Source: Streptomyces sp. NRRL F-5123 (GTDB lineage: Bacteria > Actinomycetota > Actinomycetes > Streptomycetales > Streptomycetaceae). From it: a stretch of 64,000 nt of DNA. Position 1 is the first letter of the stretch. Every line of letters begins with the position of its first letter. Position numbers and translations under genes: made by a program. Positions 8,870-17,648 of the stretch are shown one piece after another. The notes beneath the pieces are model-generated. The model did no database searches, had not been told where the DNA came from, and saw only the letters and a program-made list of their open reading frames with translations. The stretch lies in the NCBI RefSeq assembly GCF_000721495.1, contig NZ_JOHY01000045.1:41678-105677 (forward strand), in the 5' to 3' direction.

Positions 8870-10620
8870 GCGGGGAGTTGCTGCCGACCGGGACGCGGCG
8901 CGAGGCGTACGCCTTTCTGCGGCGTGCCGCGGCCGCCGACCGGTGGGGCGCCGGGGCCGCCGTCGGGACGACGGTGCTGGCGAGCGGCGCCGGGCTCGTA
9001 CCGCCCTGGGCCGTCGGGACGGTCGTCGACCACGTCGTCTCCGGCCGCGGGGGCATCTTCCCGCAGGCGCTCCTCATCTGCGTCGCGACCGTGGTGGGCG
9101 CGCTGGCCGGCGGCGCCTCGGCGGTGGCGCTCGCGCGGGTCGGCGAGCCCGCGCTCGCCGGGCTGCGCGAGGAGGTGCTGGACCGCGCGCTCCACCTGCC
9201 CGCCGACCGTGTCGAACGGGCCACCACCGGCGACCTGCTCTCCCGGCTCTCGGACGACGTGCGCACCGTGTCCCAGGGGCTGCGCGACACCCTGCCGGTG
9301 GTCGTGGGCTCGGCCGTCACCGTCGTCCTGACCGCGGCGGGCGCGCTGGCGCTCGACTGGCGGCTGGGGCTGGCGGTCCTGGCCGCCGGCCCGCTCTTCG
9401 CCGCCGCGCTGCGCTGGTACCTGCCCCGCTCGGCGCCGCTCCACCGCGAGGAGCGGATCGCCCAGGGCCGGCGGGCCGAGGCGCTGCTCGGCGGGATCGA
9501 GGCGGCCCCGACGGCCCGGGCGTTCGGGATCGGCCCGCTGCTGGTCGGCCGGGTCGCCGACGCCTCCGGCCGCGCGGCGGGCGTCTCCGTCGACGTCTAC
9601 CGCCTGTCGCTGCGCCTGCTCATGCGCAACAACCTCGCCGAACTCGCCGGGCTGTCCTGCGTCCTCGGCCTGGGCTTCGTCCTGGTGCGCCAGCACCTCA
9701 CCTCGGTGGGCGCCGTCACCGCGGCCGCGCTGTACTTCCTGCGGCTGTTCGGCCCGATCGGCGGGATCCTCTTCACCTTCGACCGCTTCCAGGCGATCGG
9801 CGCAGCCCTCTCCCGGCTCGTCGGCATCGCGGCGATGCCGGCGCCGCCGGCCCCGGACCCCGCCGCCGAACTCCCGGGCGGCGACGTCGTCCTGGAGGCG
9901 GTCACGCACGCCTACGTCCCCGGGCGGCCCGTGCTGCGCGATGTCAGCCTGCGTATCGCCCCCGGCGAGCGGGTCGCCCTCGTCGGCGCCACCGGGGCGG
10001 GCAAGACGACGCTGGCCGCGGTCGCCGCCGGGGTGCTCCGGCCGACCGGCGGCACGGTCGCGTACGGCGGCACGCCCTACGACCCTGCGCGGACCGGGGC
10101 GCGCTCCCGGGTCTTCCTCGTCACCCAGGACGCCCACGCCTTCGCCGGGACGGTACGGGACGCGCTCACGCTGGTGAAGCCCGGCGCGCCGGACGGCGAG
10201 CTGTGGCGGGCGCTGTCCGCCACGCTCGCGGACGGCTGGGTCGCCGCCCTGCCCGGCGGCCTGGACACCGTCGTCGGCGAGGAGGGCCACCGGCTCGCGG
10301 CCGACCAGGTCCAGCAGCTGGCCCTGGCCCGGGTCGTGCTGGGCGACCCCTGGTTCGTGGTGCTGGACGAGGCCACCGCCGAGGCCGGGTCGGCGGGCGC
10401 GCACGTCCTGGAGAAGGCCGCGGCAGCCGCGGTCGAGGGCCGCTCGGCACTCGTCGTGGCCCACCGCCTGACGCAGGCCCGCCCCGCCGACCGCATCCTC
10501 GTCCTGCACGAAGGGGCGGTCGTCGAGCAGGGCACGCACGACGAGCTGCTCGCCTTCGGCGGCCGTTACGCCGAGCTGTGGCGGGCCTGGTCGGACCACC
10601 ACGCCGCCGCGCCGGGCTGA
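8866..10620 (+). CDS. ABC exporter subunit B, intact Walker motifs, degenerate signature
   Basis: This is a 584-residue membrane-ATPase fusion with six predicted helices and a C-terminal nucleotide-binding domain. Walker A (GATGAGKTT, about 374-382) and Walker B with catalytic Glu (FVVLDEATAE, about 497-506) are canonical. The signature position reads LAADQVQQLALAR instead of LSGGQ. GTG 8866 follows GGAGG at 8851. With subunit A it completes one consensus ATP site (its Walker A/B plus the partner's YSGGQ) and one degenerate site. That layout is known in heterodimeric ABC exporters. The gene lies about 7 kb from the NRPS cluster; no functional link is shown. Confidence 0.88.
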   Translation: MSGELLPTGTRREAYAFLRRAAAADRWGAGAAVGTTVLASGAGLVPPWAVGTVVDHVVSGRGGIFPQALLICVATVVGALAGGASAVALARVGEPALAGLREEVLDRALHLPADRVERATTGDLLSRLSDDVRTVSQGLRDTLPVVVGSAVTVVLTAAGALALDWRLGLAVLAAGPLFAAALRWYLPRSAPLHREERIAQGRRAEALLGGIEAAPTARAFGIGPLLVGRVADASGRAAGVSVDVYRLSLRLLMRNNLAELAGLSCVLGLGFVLVRQHLTSVGAVTAAALYFLRLFGPIGGILFTFDRFQAIGAALSRLVGIAAMPAPPAPDPAAELPGGDVVLEAVTHAYVPGRPVLRDVSLRIAPGERVALVGATGAGKTTLAAVAAGVLRPTGGTVAYGGTPYDPARTGARSRVFLVTQDAHAFAGTVRDALTLVKPGAPDGELWRALSATLADGWVAALPGGLDTVVGEEGHRLAADQVQQLALARVVLGDPWFVVLDEATAEAGSAGAHVLEKAAAAAVEGRSALVVAHRLTQARPADRILVLHEGAVVEQGTHDELLAFGGRYAELWRAWSDHHAAAPG

Positions 10621-10639
10621 GCGCGGACCGCCGCCAGCG

Positions 10640-11124
10640 GTCGCCGTCCGGCGTGCCCGCGACGACGCCGAGGTTGAGGAAGGTCCGCAGCCTCGCCCGG
10701 AAGGCGGCGGGCCGCTCCCCGCCGACCCGCGCGACCAGGGCGCCGCCCGCCGCGCCGCTCGCGCTGCCCGCCAGCCGGTCCAGGGCGGCGACGAGCGTGA
10801 ACGCGGACCAGCTGCCGATGAGGACGAAGGCCGCCAGGGTCGCGGCCTGGAGGACGAGGGAGGCGAGCCGGACGGTGCGCGCCCCGTACCGGTCGGCCCG
10901 ATTCCCCGCTGGTACGCCGGCGCCGGCCCGCACACGCCGGCGACCGTCAGACCCGCGCCCACCTGCGTGGCGGGCAGGTGCACCACGAGCGTGAAGTAGA
11001 GGACGGCGGCGGAGTCGAAGAGCCCGTTGCCCACGCGGCTGACGAAGTTGGCGGCGATCAGGGCGCGCTCCGCGCGGGGGCCCGGCCCACCGGGTATGCG
11101 CTCCCCGGCTCCGGTCCCGATCAC
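10640..11124 (-). pseudogene. MFS transporter remnant, frameshifted and truncated
   Basis: From ATG 11122-11124 the frame reads as an MFS N-terminus (ERALIAANFVSRVGNGLFDS, then hydrophobic helices) up to LTVAGVCG. Near 10925 a one-base-type indel moves the matching sequence to another frame: VPAGNRADRYGARTV, the MFS loop motif, then about two helices up to LRTFLNLGVVAG. Similarity stops there, next to the end of the ABC gene, so about two thirds of a normal 400-residue transporter is missing. Confidence 0.7.
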
Positions 11125-11236
11125 GCAGGTCAGGCTAACAGTGACATTTCCCGATACGGGCCCGCCCGCCGCCGCGCCGGGCTAGGCTCGTACGTCCGGG
11201 GCCCGTCGAGCGGGCCCGCCAGGCACGGGGGTGCTC

Positions 11237-11434
11237 ATGATCTTGATCTTCGCGGCAGCGGCCATTTTCCTCGCGCTGATCGCTTGCGTCGTGACGCTGG
11301 TCCGCCGCGGTTCCACCCGCGGCGCTCCGCGCGCCGAAGCCGCCCACCGCGCGGAGGCCGAGTACCAGCGCGCCTTCAACGACGCGCGCACCGTGCACAA
11401 CGCCGCTGCGATGGGTGACGGCTACCACCGCTGA
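11237..11434 (+). CDS. Small single-pass membrane protein
   Basis: This encodes a 65-residue protein with one N-terminal hydrophobic helix (about 1-23), followed by an Arg-rich, Ala-rich cytoplasmic tail. ATG 11237 has GGGGG a few bases upstream; GTG 11231 would add two residues. I do not recognise a family, and neighbours give no hint of function. Confidence 0.55.
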   Translation: MILIFAAAAIFLALIACVVTLVRRGSTRGAPRAEAAHRAEAEYQRAFNDARTVHNAAAMGDGYHR

Positions 11435-11607
11435 CCCGCCCGCCACGCCGCCCCCGGATTCCGGGATCCGAGGGGACGGCGTGGGCGCTCCGCGTCCGGC
11501 AGGGCGTTCGGCTCTCGTCGCTGTGGTCCGCGGTCCCTGCCGCGACCAGCGACCGGACGGCAGCCGACGGCCGACCGGGGGCGGGCGCACCGGACGGCCC
11601 GGGTGCG

Positions 11608-11796
11608 CTACTTCCTCGTATCGGCCGTGAGCTTGCCCGCGACGGCCCAGCTCTCGGGGCTCGTCTCCTGGATCCACACCTGCACGCTCTCGGCCGGCAC
11701 CTGGAGCGCGTCCACGAACGCGTCGGTGATCCGTGCCACCAGCTCGCGCTTCAGCTCGACGCTGCGCGGGCCCTGCTGGACGGTGACGATGGGCAT
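11608..11796 (-). CDS. 4-oxalocrotonate tautomerase-like enzyme
   Basis: This encodes a 62-residue protein beginning MPIVTVQQGPR. After removal of Met, Pro1 would be the catalytic base used by this superfamily for keto-enol tautomerisation. Length and the C-terminal VWIQETSPESWAVAGK strand fit the small hexameric members. AGGAGG precedes the start. The upstream LysR gene on the same strand may control it, but the substrate is unknown. Confidence 0.88.
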   Translation of the reverse strand: MPIVTVQQGPRSVELKRELVARITDAFVDALQVPAESVQVWIQETSPESWAVAGKLTADTRK

Positions 11797-11903
11797 CTGG
11801 TCCTCCTGGGTCGTCCGGGTCGCGGCCTGCGGCCCGCGACCTCCTGTGCCACCCAGTCCACACGTTCCGGCGGCCCGCACCCAGCCCCGGTCCGCGCGTG
11901 CAG

Positions 11904-12818
11904 TCATCGCGGATCGAGATCGCCGCGCGCCACGTCGCGGCAGGCGTCGAGCAGCGGGCGCAGCCGGTGCGCGGGGGTCTCCTGCCGCACCGCCAGCACG
12001 CCGGGCAGCGCGAGCCGGCGGCCGGCCGGGTCCGTCACGTGGACGAAGGCGACCCGGCTGTGGCGCAGGTGCGCGGCGTGGGACGCGTACACGACCGTCC
12101 ACGCCGACCGGCCCGCCCCCAGGGACGCGAGGTTGTCCTGCAGTGAGCCGTGGCTGCGGCCGGGAAGCGGCTCGAATCCGGCCTCGTGGCAGGCGCCGAC
12201 GACGAGGTCGACCAGCGGCGGGTTGTTGCGCCGCTCCGTCAGCAGCAGCGGCAGACCGGCCAGTTCGGTGAGGGGGACCGTCCCGCGCCCGGCGAGGGCG
12301 TGCCCGGCCGGCAGCGCGGCCACCAGCTCGTCCTGCCAGAGCGGCAGCAGGCGTACGCCCTCCGGCACGTCGATCTCGCCCCGGGCGAACGCCGCGTCCC
12401 ACTCCCCCGCGCAGACCCTGGCGAGCCGCACGTCGAGCGGGCCGGAGAACAGTTCCACCGCGGTGCCCGGGGCATCCCGCTGGAGGACCTCCAGCACCTG
12501 GTCGAGGCGCTCGCCCATACCCGTGCTGGTGCCGACACGCAGGGTCGAGCCGCGGTCGGCGACGAACCGCTCCACCGCTCCGGCGGCACGCCGGGCGGCG
12601 TCCAGCACCTCGCGGGCGGCGGGCAGGAACTCCTGGCCCGCCTCGCTCAGCCGCACGTGGCGGGGCGAGCGGTCGAGCAGCTCGACGCCCAGCTCCCGCT
12701 CGAGCCGGCGGATCTGCGTGCTCACCGCCGACTGGGCGATCATGAGGCGCTCGGCCGCCCGACCGAAGTGCAGATCCTCCGCGACGGCCACGAAGTAGTG
12801 CAGCTGGCGCAGCTCCAT
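11904..12818 (-). CDS. LysR-family transcriptional regulator
   Basis: This encodes a 304-residue protein. The N-terminal helix-turn-helix (ELRQLHYFVAVAEDLHFGRA through AVSTQIRRLERELG) is typical of LysR regulators, and the rest is the periplasmic-binding-type effector domain. It lies 107 bp upstream of the tautomerase on the same strand and is divergent from the lipoprotein gene at 12956. LysR proteins usually control a neighbour in response to a metabolite; the target here is not evident. Confidence 0.92.
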   Translation of the reverse strand: MELRQLHYFVAVAEDLHFGRAAERLMIAQSAVSTQIRRLERELGVELLDRSPRHVRLSEAGQEFLPAAREVLDAARRAAGAVERFVADRGSTLRVGTSTGMGERLDQVLEVLQRDAPGTAVELFSGPLDVRLARVCAGEWDAAFARGEIDVPEGVRLLPLWQDELVAALPAGHALAGRGTVPLTELAGLPLLLTERRNNPPLVDLVVGACHEAGFEPLPGRSHGSLQDNLASLGAGRSAWTVVYASHAAHLRHSRVAFVHVTDPAGRRLALPGVLAVRQETPAHRLRPLLDACRDVARGDLDPR

Positions 12819-12955
12819 CCCCGCCGCCCCCTCTCACCCGTCCCCGCGCCTGCGGATCCTTCCAGGCTAACCGGCGGAACCGGCCGGGCCCGTGGCAGGT
12901 CCTTCATGGCGTCCGTCCGGCCGGACGGGCCGCCGCACGCCGAGACGAGGTCGAT

Positions 12956-13231
12956 ATGAAGCGCCGTTCGACGAGGTACCTGACCGTTTTCGCGTCGATA
13001 GCCATCGCCGTGTCCGCCCTCACCGGATGCGCCAGCGACTCGCGCGGCACCGGCGACTCGCCGGTCGCCGACCACCGGGGCGAGGACAGCCCGGCCAACG
13101 TCACCAACTTCCCCGACGGCTTCGCGAACATCGCGACCAAGTGTGTCGCGGGCGCTCCCGGCTTCCGCGCGTTCGTGACCACCAGGGAAGCCGCGCCCAT
13201 CGTGCTCGCCGACCCCGCCTGCAAGGGCTGA
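12956..13231 (+). CDS. Small putative lipoprotein
   Basis: This encodes a 91-residue protein with an Arg/Lys-rich start, a hydrophobic stretch and the lipobox LTGC (Cys23). It is expected to be lipid-anchored on the outer face of the membrane. Two further Cys residues (TKCVAG and PACKG) could form a disulphide. GAGG upstream supports the ATG. No family is recognised beyond this. Confidence 0.7.
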   Translation: MKRRSTRYLTVFASIAIAVSALTGCASDSRGTGDSPVADHRGEDSPANVTNFPDGFANIATKCVAGAPGFRAFVTTREAAPIVLADPACKG

Positions 13232-13250
13232 CACCCGCGCACGGGCGGCG

Positions 13251-13865
13251 TCACAGCACGTCGTAGACCAGGTGCGTCGCCGTCGACGTCGGGATTGCGC
13301 CGCGCTGCACCAGCGTGTGCCGCGCCCCGGCGGGGAAGAGCGGCGTGCCGGAGCCCAGCACGACGGGCGCCAGGTGCAGTGACAGCGTGTCGACGAGGCC
13401 GGCCGCGAGCGCCGAGCCGATCGTGGCGCCGCCGCCCATGAGGACGACGTCGAGATCCCGGCCCGCGGCCGACGACGCGGCCTCGGCGCGCTCGCGCGCG
13501 GCGGCGACCGCGTCGGGCAGGCCGGTGGTGACGAACGTCCAGTCGAGGTCGGTGAGCCGGACCGAGGCCAGCGGCGCGCTCGTGACGACGACGAAGGCGG
13601 GCCGGCCGACCTCACCGGCGCCGTAGCCGGTCTCGGCGTCCCAGCCCCGCGGCCCGTCGACCACGTCGAAGAGGTGCCGCCCGAGGACGACGGCGCCCGA
13701 GCGGGCGGTCGCCTCGCCGAGGATCCTGCGGTCCTCGGGGTCGTCGGAGAACGCCCAGGCGTGCAGCGCCGCGCCGCCGGCGCCCAGCCCGCTGTCCGGG
13801 CCGGCGCCGGGGCCGGTGACGAAGCCGTCGAGGGAGACCGAGATGTCAGCGGTGATGCGAGTCAT
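13251..13865 (-). CDS. RibD C-terminal/dihydrofolate reductase-like protein
   Basis: This encodes a 204-residue protein with the start RITADISVSLDGFVTGP, the central VVLGRHLFD and the segment VVLMGGGATIGSALAAGLVD. These match the RibD_C family of NADPH-binding reductases common in Streptomyces. Most members have no known substrate. It is convergent with the lipoprotein gene (20 bp apart). Confidence 0.85.
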   Translation of the reverse strand: MTRITADISVSLDGFVTGPGAGPDSGLGAGGAALHAWAFSDDPEDRRILGEATARSGAVVLGRHLFDVVDGPRGWDAETGYGAGEVGRPAFVVVTSAPLASVRLTDLDWTFVTTGLPDAVAAARERAEAASSAAGRDLDVVLMGGGATIGSALAAGLVDTLSLHLAPVVLGSGTPLFPAGARHTLVQRGAIPTSTATHLVYDVL

Positions 13866-14015
13866 ACCGGGGAGGACTGCCGCCGCCGCCGGAACTCATC
13901 GCTGCCGCCCGGCCCGGCGAAGCCCCCGGGTGGCCGAGCCCGTACCGCGGCGGGCCGGGAAGGAGAACCCTGGCGGCCCGGCCCGCGGGCCGCCGGGACG
14001 GCGGGAGACGCCAGC

Positions 14016-14810
14016 ATGCTCATCGACCTTTCCGGCCGGACCGCCCTGGTCACCGGCTCCACGCAGGGCATCGGCCGCGCCGTCGCGGCCGGTCTGGGCC
14101 GGGCCGGCGCCCGTGTCGGGGTGAACGGCCGCAGCGCCGGGTCGGTGGGGCGGGCGGTCGCGGAGCTGTGCGACGAGACGGAGCGCGACGTCTTCTTCGC
14201 CGCGCCCGGCGACCTGTCCTCCGAGGAGGGCGCGCGCCGGGTCGCGGACGCGCTGCCCGGCGTCGACATCCTCGTCAACAACCTCGGCGTCTTCGGCGCC
14301 GCCCCCGCGCTGGAGATCGACGACGCCGAGTGGCGCCGGTACTTCGAGGTGAACGTCCTCGCGGCGGTGCGGATGATCCGGACGTACCTGCCGGGCATGA
14401 AGGACCGCGGCTGGGGCCGGGTGATGAACGTCGCGAGCGACTCCGCCGTCGTCATCCCCGCCGAGATGATCCACTACGGCATGACGAAGACGGCGCTGCT
14501 GGCCGTCACCCGCGGCTTCGCGAAGGACGCGGCCGGTACCGGCGTGACGGTCAACTCGCTGATCGCCGGGCCCACCCACACCGGCGGCGTCGAGGACTTC
14601 GTGTACTCGCTGGTGGACCGCGACCTGCCGTGGGACGAGGCGCAGCGCGTCTTCATGGCCGAGCACCGCCCGCAGTCGCTGCTGCGGCGGCTGATCGAGC
14701 CGGAGGAGATCGCGAACATGGCCGTCTACCTCGGCTCGGACTTCGCGACCGCCACGACCGGCGGCGCCGTCCGGGTGGACGGCGGCTACGTCGACTCGAT
14801 CCTGCCCTGA
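14016..14810 (+). CDS. Short-chain dehydrogenase/reductase
   Basis: This encodes a 264-residue Rossmann oxidoreductase. It shows the cofactor motif TGSTQGIG (residues about 13-20), NNLG, a catalytic Ser in NVASDSAV and the YxxxK pair in HYGMTKTAL, so the Ser-Tyr-Lys triad is present. ATG 14016 has GGGAGA upstream; the frame is open further upstream but overlaps the neighbouring reductase promoter. The substrate is not predictable. Confidence 0.9.
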   Translation: MLIDLSGRTALVTGSTQGIGRAVAAGLGRAGARVGVNGRSAGSVGRAVAELCDETERDVFFAAPGDLSSEEGARRVADALPGVDILVNNLGVFGAAPALEIDDAEWRRYFEVNVLAAVRMIRTYLPGMKDRGWGRVMNVASDSAVVIPAEMIHYGMTKTALLAVTRGFAKDAAGTGVTVNSLIAGPTHTGGVEDFVYSLVDRDLPWDEAQRVFMAEHRPQSLLRRLIEPEEIANMAVYLGSDFATATTGGAVRVDGGYVDSILP

Positions 14811-14927
14811 CCCGGGACATGGACCCGCTCCCCACCCGCCTCACGCCCGGGCGGCGGCCGCGGGGCGCGGATCCGCCGTGGCCGGGGTGCTCGGGTGCCG
14901 TATGAGGGTCTCGCCATTCGGATGTTA

Positions 14928-14958
14928 TTGGCTCACCATGTGGACAGGTGGCTAGGGT
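14928..14958 (+). promoter_or_regulatory. Candidate promoter for leaderless rhodanese mRNA
   Basis: TTGGCT (14928-14933) and TAGGGT (14953-14958) are spaced 19 bp, and TAGGGT ends 7 bp before the ATG. I see no Shine-Dalgarno sequence. This arrangement is typical of leaderless transcripts in actinomycetes. Confidence 0.5.
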
Positions 14959-14965
14959 TCGCGGC

Positions 14966-15817
14966 ATGACCGATCATGTGAGTGTCCCGCCGTTCGTGCG
15001 GGTGGAGGAGCTGGACGCGCTGCCCGGGCGGGTGGTCCTGGCGGACGTGCGCTGGTATCTCGACGGCCGTTCCGGGCGGGCCGCCTACGAGGACGGGCAC
15101 TTGCCGGGCGCGGTGTTCGTGGACCTGGACCGCTGGCTGACCGGGCCGGCCACGCCGGAGGGCGGCCGCAACCCGCTGCCGTCGCCCGCGGTCTTCAGCC
15201 GGGGCATGCGCACGCTGGGCATCGGCGACGAGGACGTCGTGGTGGCCTACGACGACCAGGGCGGCGTGATCGCCGCCCGCCTGGTGTGGATGCTGCGGAC
15301 CACCGGCCGGCGGGCCGCCGTCCTGGACGGCGGCCTCGCCGCCCACCTCGACGCCTTCCCCGGCTCCCTCGTGACGTCGGAGCCGGTCCCCGCCGAGGCC
15401 GTCTTCACCGAACGCCCCTGGCCGGAGGACGTGCTGGTGGACGCCGACGGCGTGACGGGCCGCGACGTCCTGGCGGTCGACGCCCGCAACCGGGACCGCT
15501 TCCTGGGCGCACAGGACCCCGTCGACCCCCGCCCCGGACACGTCCCCGGCGCGCGCAGCGTCCCGTGCCGGGGGAACCTGGACGACCGCGGCCGCCTGCT
15601 GCCGCCCCAGCAGATCCGCGACCGCTTCGCCGACGCCGGGGTCGACCGGGACACCGCACCGCTGGTCGTCTCCTACTGCGGCTCGGGGGTGACGGCCTGC
15701 CACAATCTGCTGACCATGGAGCACACGGGAATCGGCCGGGGCCGCCTCTTCGTCGGCGGCTGGTCCGCCTACGGCGGCGACCCGTCCCGTCCCGTCGAGA
15801 CGGGCACCGGCCGCTGA
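14966..15817 (+). CDS. Thiosulfate/3-mercaptopyruvate sulfurtransferase (two rhodanese domains)
   Basis: This encodes a 283-residue protein with an N-terminal inactive and a C-terminal active rhodanese domain. The active-site loop is SYCGSGVTACHN, with the catalytic Cys in CGSGVTA. The domain markers LADVRWYLDG and VDARNRDRFLG are present. It transfers sulfur from thiosulfate or mercaptopyruvate to a thiophilic acceptor in the cytosol. ATG 14966 is chosen because the promoter-like TAGGGT ends 7 bp upstream; a GTG 18 bp earlier would overlap that promoter. Confidence 0.92.
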   Translation: MTDHVSVPPFVRVEELDALPGRVVLADVRWYLDGRSGRAAYEDGHLPGAVFVDLDRWLTGPATPEGGRNPLPSPAVFSRGMRTLGIGDEDVVVAYDDQGGVIAARLVWMLRTTGRRAAVLDGGLAAHLDAFPGSLVTSEPVPAEAVFTERPWPEDVLVDADGVTGRDVLAVDARNRDRFLGAQDPVDPRPGHVPGARSVPCRGNLDDRGRLLPPQQIRDRFADAGVDRDTAPLVVSYCGSGVTACHNLLTMEHTGIGRGRLFVGGWSAYGGDPSRPVETGTGR

Positions 15818-15855
15818 CACCCCGTCAACCGCGCCGCCGCAGCGGTCCTGGTGCT

Positions 15856-16006
15856 GTGACCGGGAGGGTCTGCCGGGAGCTTGCGGCGTCCGGTGCGGTG
15901 CGTCGCAAGGCTCCGGATCGGCCTCGTAGCGGGCCTACTCGGCCGGTGCGGCAACGCAGCGAGGTGCCGTGCCGGGCGTCGCAAGCCGGTGAACCCTCCC
16001 GGTCAC
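15856..16006. repeat. 151-bp element bounded by long imperfect inverted repeats
   Basis: A perfect 14-bp inverted repeat (GTGACCGGGAGGGT at 15856-15869, complement at 15993-16006) continues inward as an imperfect match (CCGG, CTTGCG, CG, CCGG) for about 36-40 bp on each side. Inside is a further CTTGCG/CGCAAG hairpin. It fills the space between the convergent rhodanese and WhiB-like genes. It may be a folded RNA, a bidirectional terminator or a MITE-like relic. It contains no ORF of note. Confidence 0.6.
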
Positions 16007-16010
16007 GGCA

Positions 16011-16259
16011 CTATCGGCGTGCGCGGCGTTCGCGGCGCCGCACCGTACGGCGCTCGTCCTCGCTGAGTCCGCCCCAGACGCCGGCCTCCTGGCCCGTGTC
16101 CAGCGCCCACCGGCGGCAGGCGTCCATGACGGCGCACCGGCGGCAGACGGCCCTCGCCTCCTCGACCTTCAGGAGGGCCGGCCCGGAGGTGCCGACGGGA
16201 AAGAACAGCTCGGGGTCCTCGTCGCGGCACGCGGCGCGGTGTTGCCAGTCGGGGATCAT
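16011..16259 (-). CDS. WhiB-like iron-sulfur regulator (WblE/WhiB1 type)
   Basis: This encodes an 82-residue protein with four Cys (11, 39, 42, 48) in the C...CxxC...C pattern that binds a [4Fe-4S] cluster. It has the turn GVWGG followed by a basic C-terminal tail for DNA contact. Sequence around DEDPELFF and GPALLKVEEARAVCRRC resembles the WblE/WhiB1 branch. ATG 16259 is preceded by GGAGG. Wbl proteins are actinobacterial regulators that partner the principal sigma factor and can sense NO or redox state. The target is unknown. Confidence 0.93.
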   Translation of the reverse strand: MIPDWQHRAACRDEDPELFFPVGTSGPALLKVEEARAVCRRCAVMDACRRWALDTGQEAGVWGGLSEDERRTVRRRERRARR

Positions 16260-16518
16260 CGTTCCTCCGTCTTGCGGTCGCCCTTCGGTACGGGAGCGGC
16301 GGGTGCTGCCGGGGCCGTCGGGCGTCCCCGCCCTCCCCGCGGCTTCCCGCGGCGGTTGCGACGGATGCACCCGTCCCGCTCCACGCTTCGCCTTACCGGG
16401 ACGGCGGAGCCGAATCCGCCCGGACCCTCCGAACTCGCCGCCCCCCTCGCGGAGTCCGGCCGCCGGGGCGAACGGACGGCGGGTCAGGACCGGGCGGTGT
16501 CGCACGGGGTGCGGGCGG

Positions 16519-16965
16519 TCATGGGCCGGCGGGCGGCGGGGGAGCGGCGTCCAGGGCGGCGACGAGCCGGCGCAGGCCGGCGTGGAGGTGCTCGGCCTCG
16601 GCGGCGCTGTAGTCCAGGGAGCCGAAGACCCGCGCCACGACGCCCTCGCCGGGCTCGCGGAGGGCGCGGCCCTCGCCGGTCAGCCGGACCAGGACCGAGC
16701 GCTCGTCGGTGCGGCTGCGCTCCCGCGTCACCAGCCCGGCAGCCTCCAGGCGCTTGAGCAGCGGCGAGAGTGTGCCGGACTCGAAACGCAGCGCTTCCCC
16801 CAGCTCCTTCACGCTGCGGCCGTCGCGGTCCCACAGCAGCAGCATCGTCAGATACTGCGGGTACGTGAGTCCGAGCGGCCGCAGCTCGCGCCGGTAGGCG
16901 TTGTCGAGCTCGCGTGCCGCGACGTGGACGGCGAAGCAGGCCAGGTCGTCCGGTACGAGTCCCAT
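16519..16965 (-). CDS. ohrR: MarR/OhrR-family redox repressor
   Basis: This encodes a 148-residue winged-helix protein. The N-terminal [18 protein letters not shown] carries the single Cys placed as in OhrR peroxide sensors, and [15 protein letters not shown] and [17 protein letters not shown] are typical of this group. ATG 16965 is chosen; the frame extends to 17031 but would cross the operator. It is divergent from ohr, the standard arrangement. Oxidation of the Cys by organic hydroperoxide is expected to release DNA. Confidence 0.9.
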   Translation of the reverse strand: MGLVPDDLACFAVHVAARELDNAYRRELRPLGLTYPQYLTMLLLWDRDGRSVKELGEALRFESGTLSPLLKRLEAAGLVTRERSRTDERSVLVRLTGEGRALREPGEGVVARVFGSLDYSAAEAEHLHAGLRRLVAALDAAPPPPAGP

Positions 16966-16982
16966 ACTCCCAGGGTACAGGT

Positions 16983-17022
16983 TTGACAGCGCACAATTAA
17001 GTTGCGTACAACTGAATCGTTC
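16983..17022. promoter_or_regulatory. OhrR operator and ohr promoter region
   Basis: TTGACA (16983-16988) and TACAAC (17007-17012) make a plausible promoter for ohr. They overlap AT-rich near-palindromes CAATTAAGTTG and ACAACTGAAT. OhrR-type repressors bind such ACAATT/AATTGT-like sites, so repression of both divergent genes from here is likely. Confidence 0.5.
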
Positions 17023-17047
17023 GCAATCCACTGAGAGGACCCTCGTG

Positions 17048-17467
17048 ATGCCGACCTACACCGCCGTCGCCACCTCGTCCGGCCGCGACGGCCGCGCCAC
17101 CACCTCCGACGGCCGCCTCGACCTCCAGCTCGCCATGCCGAAGGAGCTCGGCGGCAACGGCGAGGGCACCAACCCCGAGCAGCTCTTCGCCGTCGGCTAC
17201 GCGTCCTGCTTCGGGTCCGCCCTGAAGCTGGTGGCCCGCGCCAAGGGGCTGAACGCCGACGACTCCACCATCACCGCCGAGGTGACCCTGTCCAAGAACC
17301 CGGAGGGCCAGGGTTTTGTGCTCGCCGCAGTCCTGCGGGTCAAGCTGCCCGCTGGCTTGACGCCCGAGCAGGGCACCGCCCTGGTCGAGGCCGCCCACCA
17401 GGTCTGCCCGTACTCCAACGCCACCCGCGGCAACATGCCGGTCGAGCTGGTCGTCGAGCACGCCTGA
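17048..17467 (+). CDS. ohr: Organic hydroperoxide resistance peroxidase
   Basis: This encodes a 139-residue Ohr/OsmC protein. The two catalytic cysteines are present in GYASCFGSALK (peroxidatic) and HQVCPYSNATRGN (resolving), the hallmark of Ohr rather than OsmC by the latter motif. It reduces fatty-acid and other organic hydroperoxides in the cytosol. ATG 17048 has GAGAGGAC upstream. It is paired divergently with the OhrR gene. Confidence 0.95.
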   Translation: MPTYTAVATSSGRDGRATTSDGRLDLQLAMPKELGGNGEGTNPEQLFAVGYASCFGSALKLVARAKGLNADDSTITAEVTLSKNPEGQGFVLAAVLRVKLPAGLTPEQGTALVEAAHQVCPYSNATRGNMPVELVVEHA

Positions 17468-17475
17468 AGCCCGCC

Positions 17476-17510
17476 GCGTCCCGGCCGGGACCTCTTCCCG
17501 GCCGGGGCGC
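17476..17510 (+). terminator. Terminator hairpin after ohr
   Basis: A 15-bp stem (17476-17490 and 17496-17510, one G-U type pair) with a 5-nt loop starts 9 bp after the ohr stop. Confidence 0.75.
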
Positions 17511-17648
17511 GCGCGTACCGGGTCGGAACAGGCCCAGGTCCTCCAGCTCCTTGTGCAGGGCGGCCCGGGGGTGCGCCGCCCCGTGCGGGGCGACGGCCTT
17601 CCCCGGCCGCTGACGCGGGGCCTCTCCCGGGCGGCGGTCGCGCAGCAG

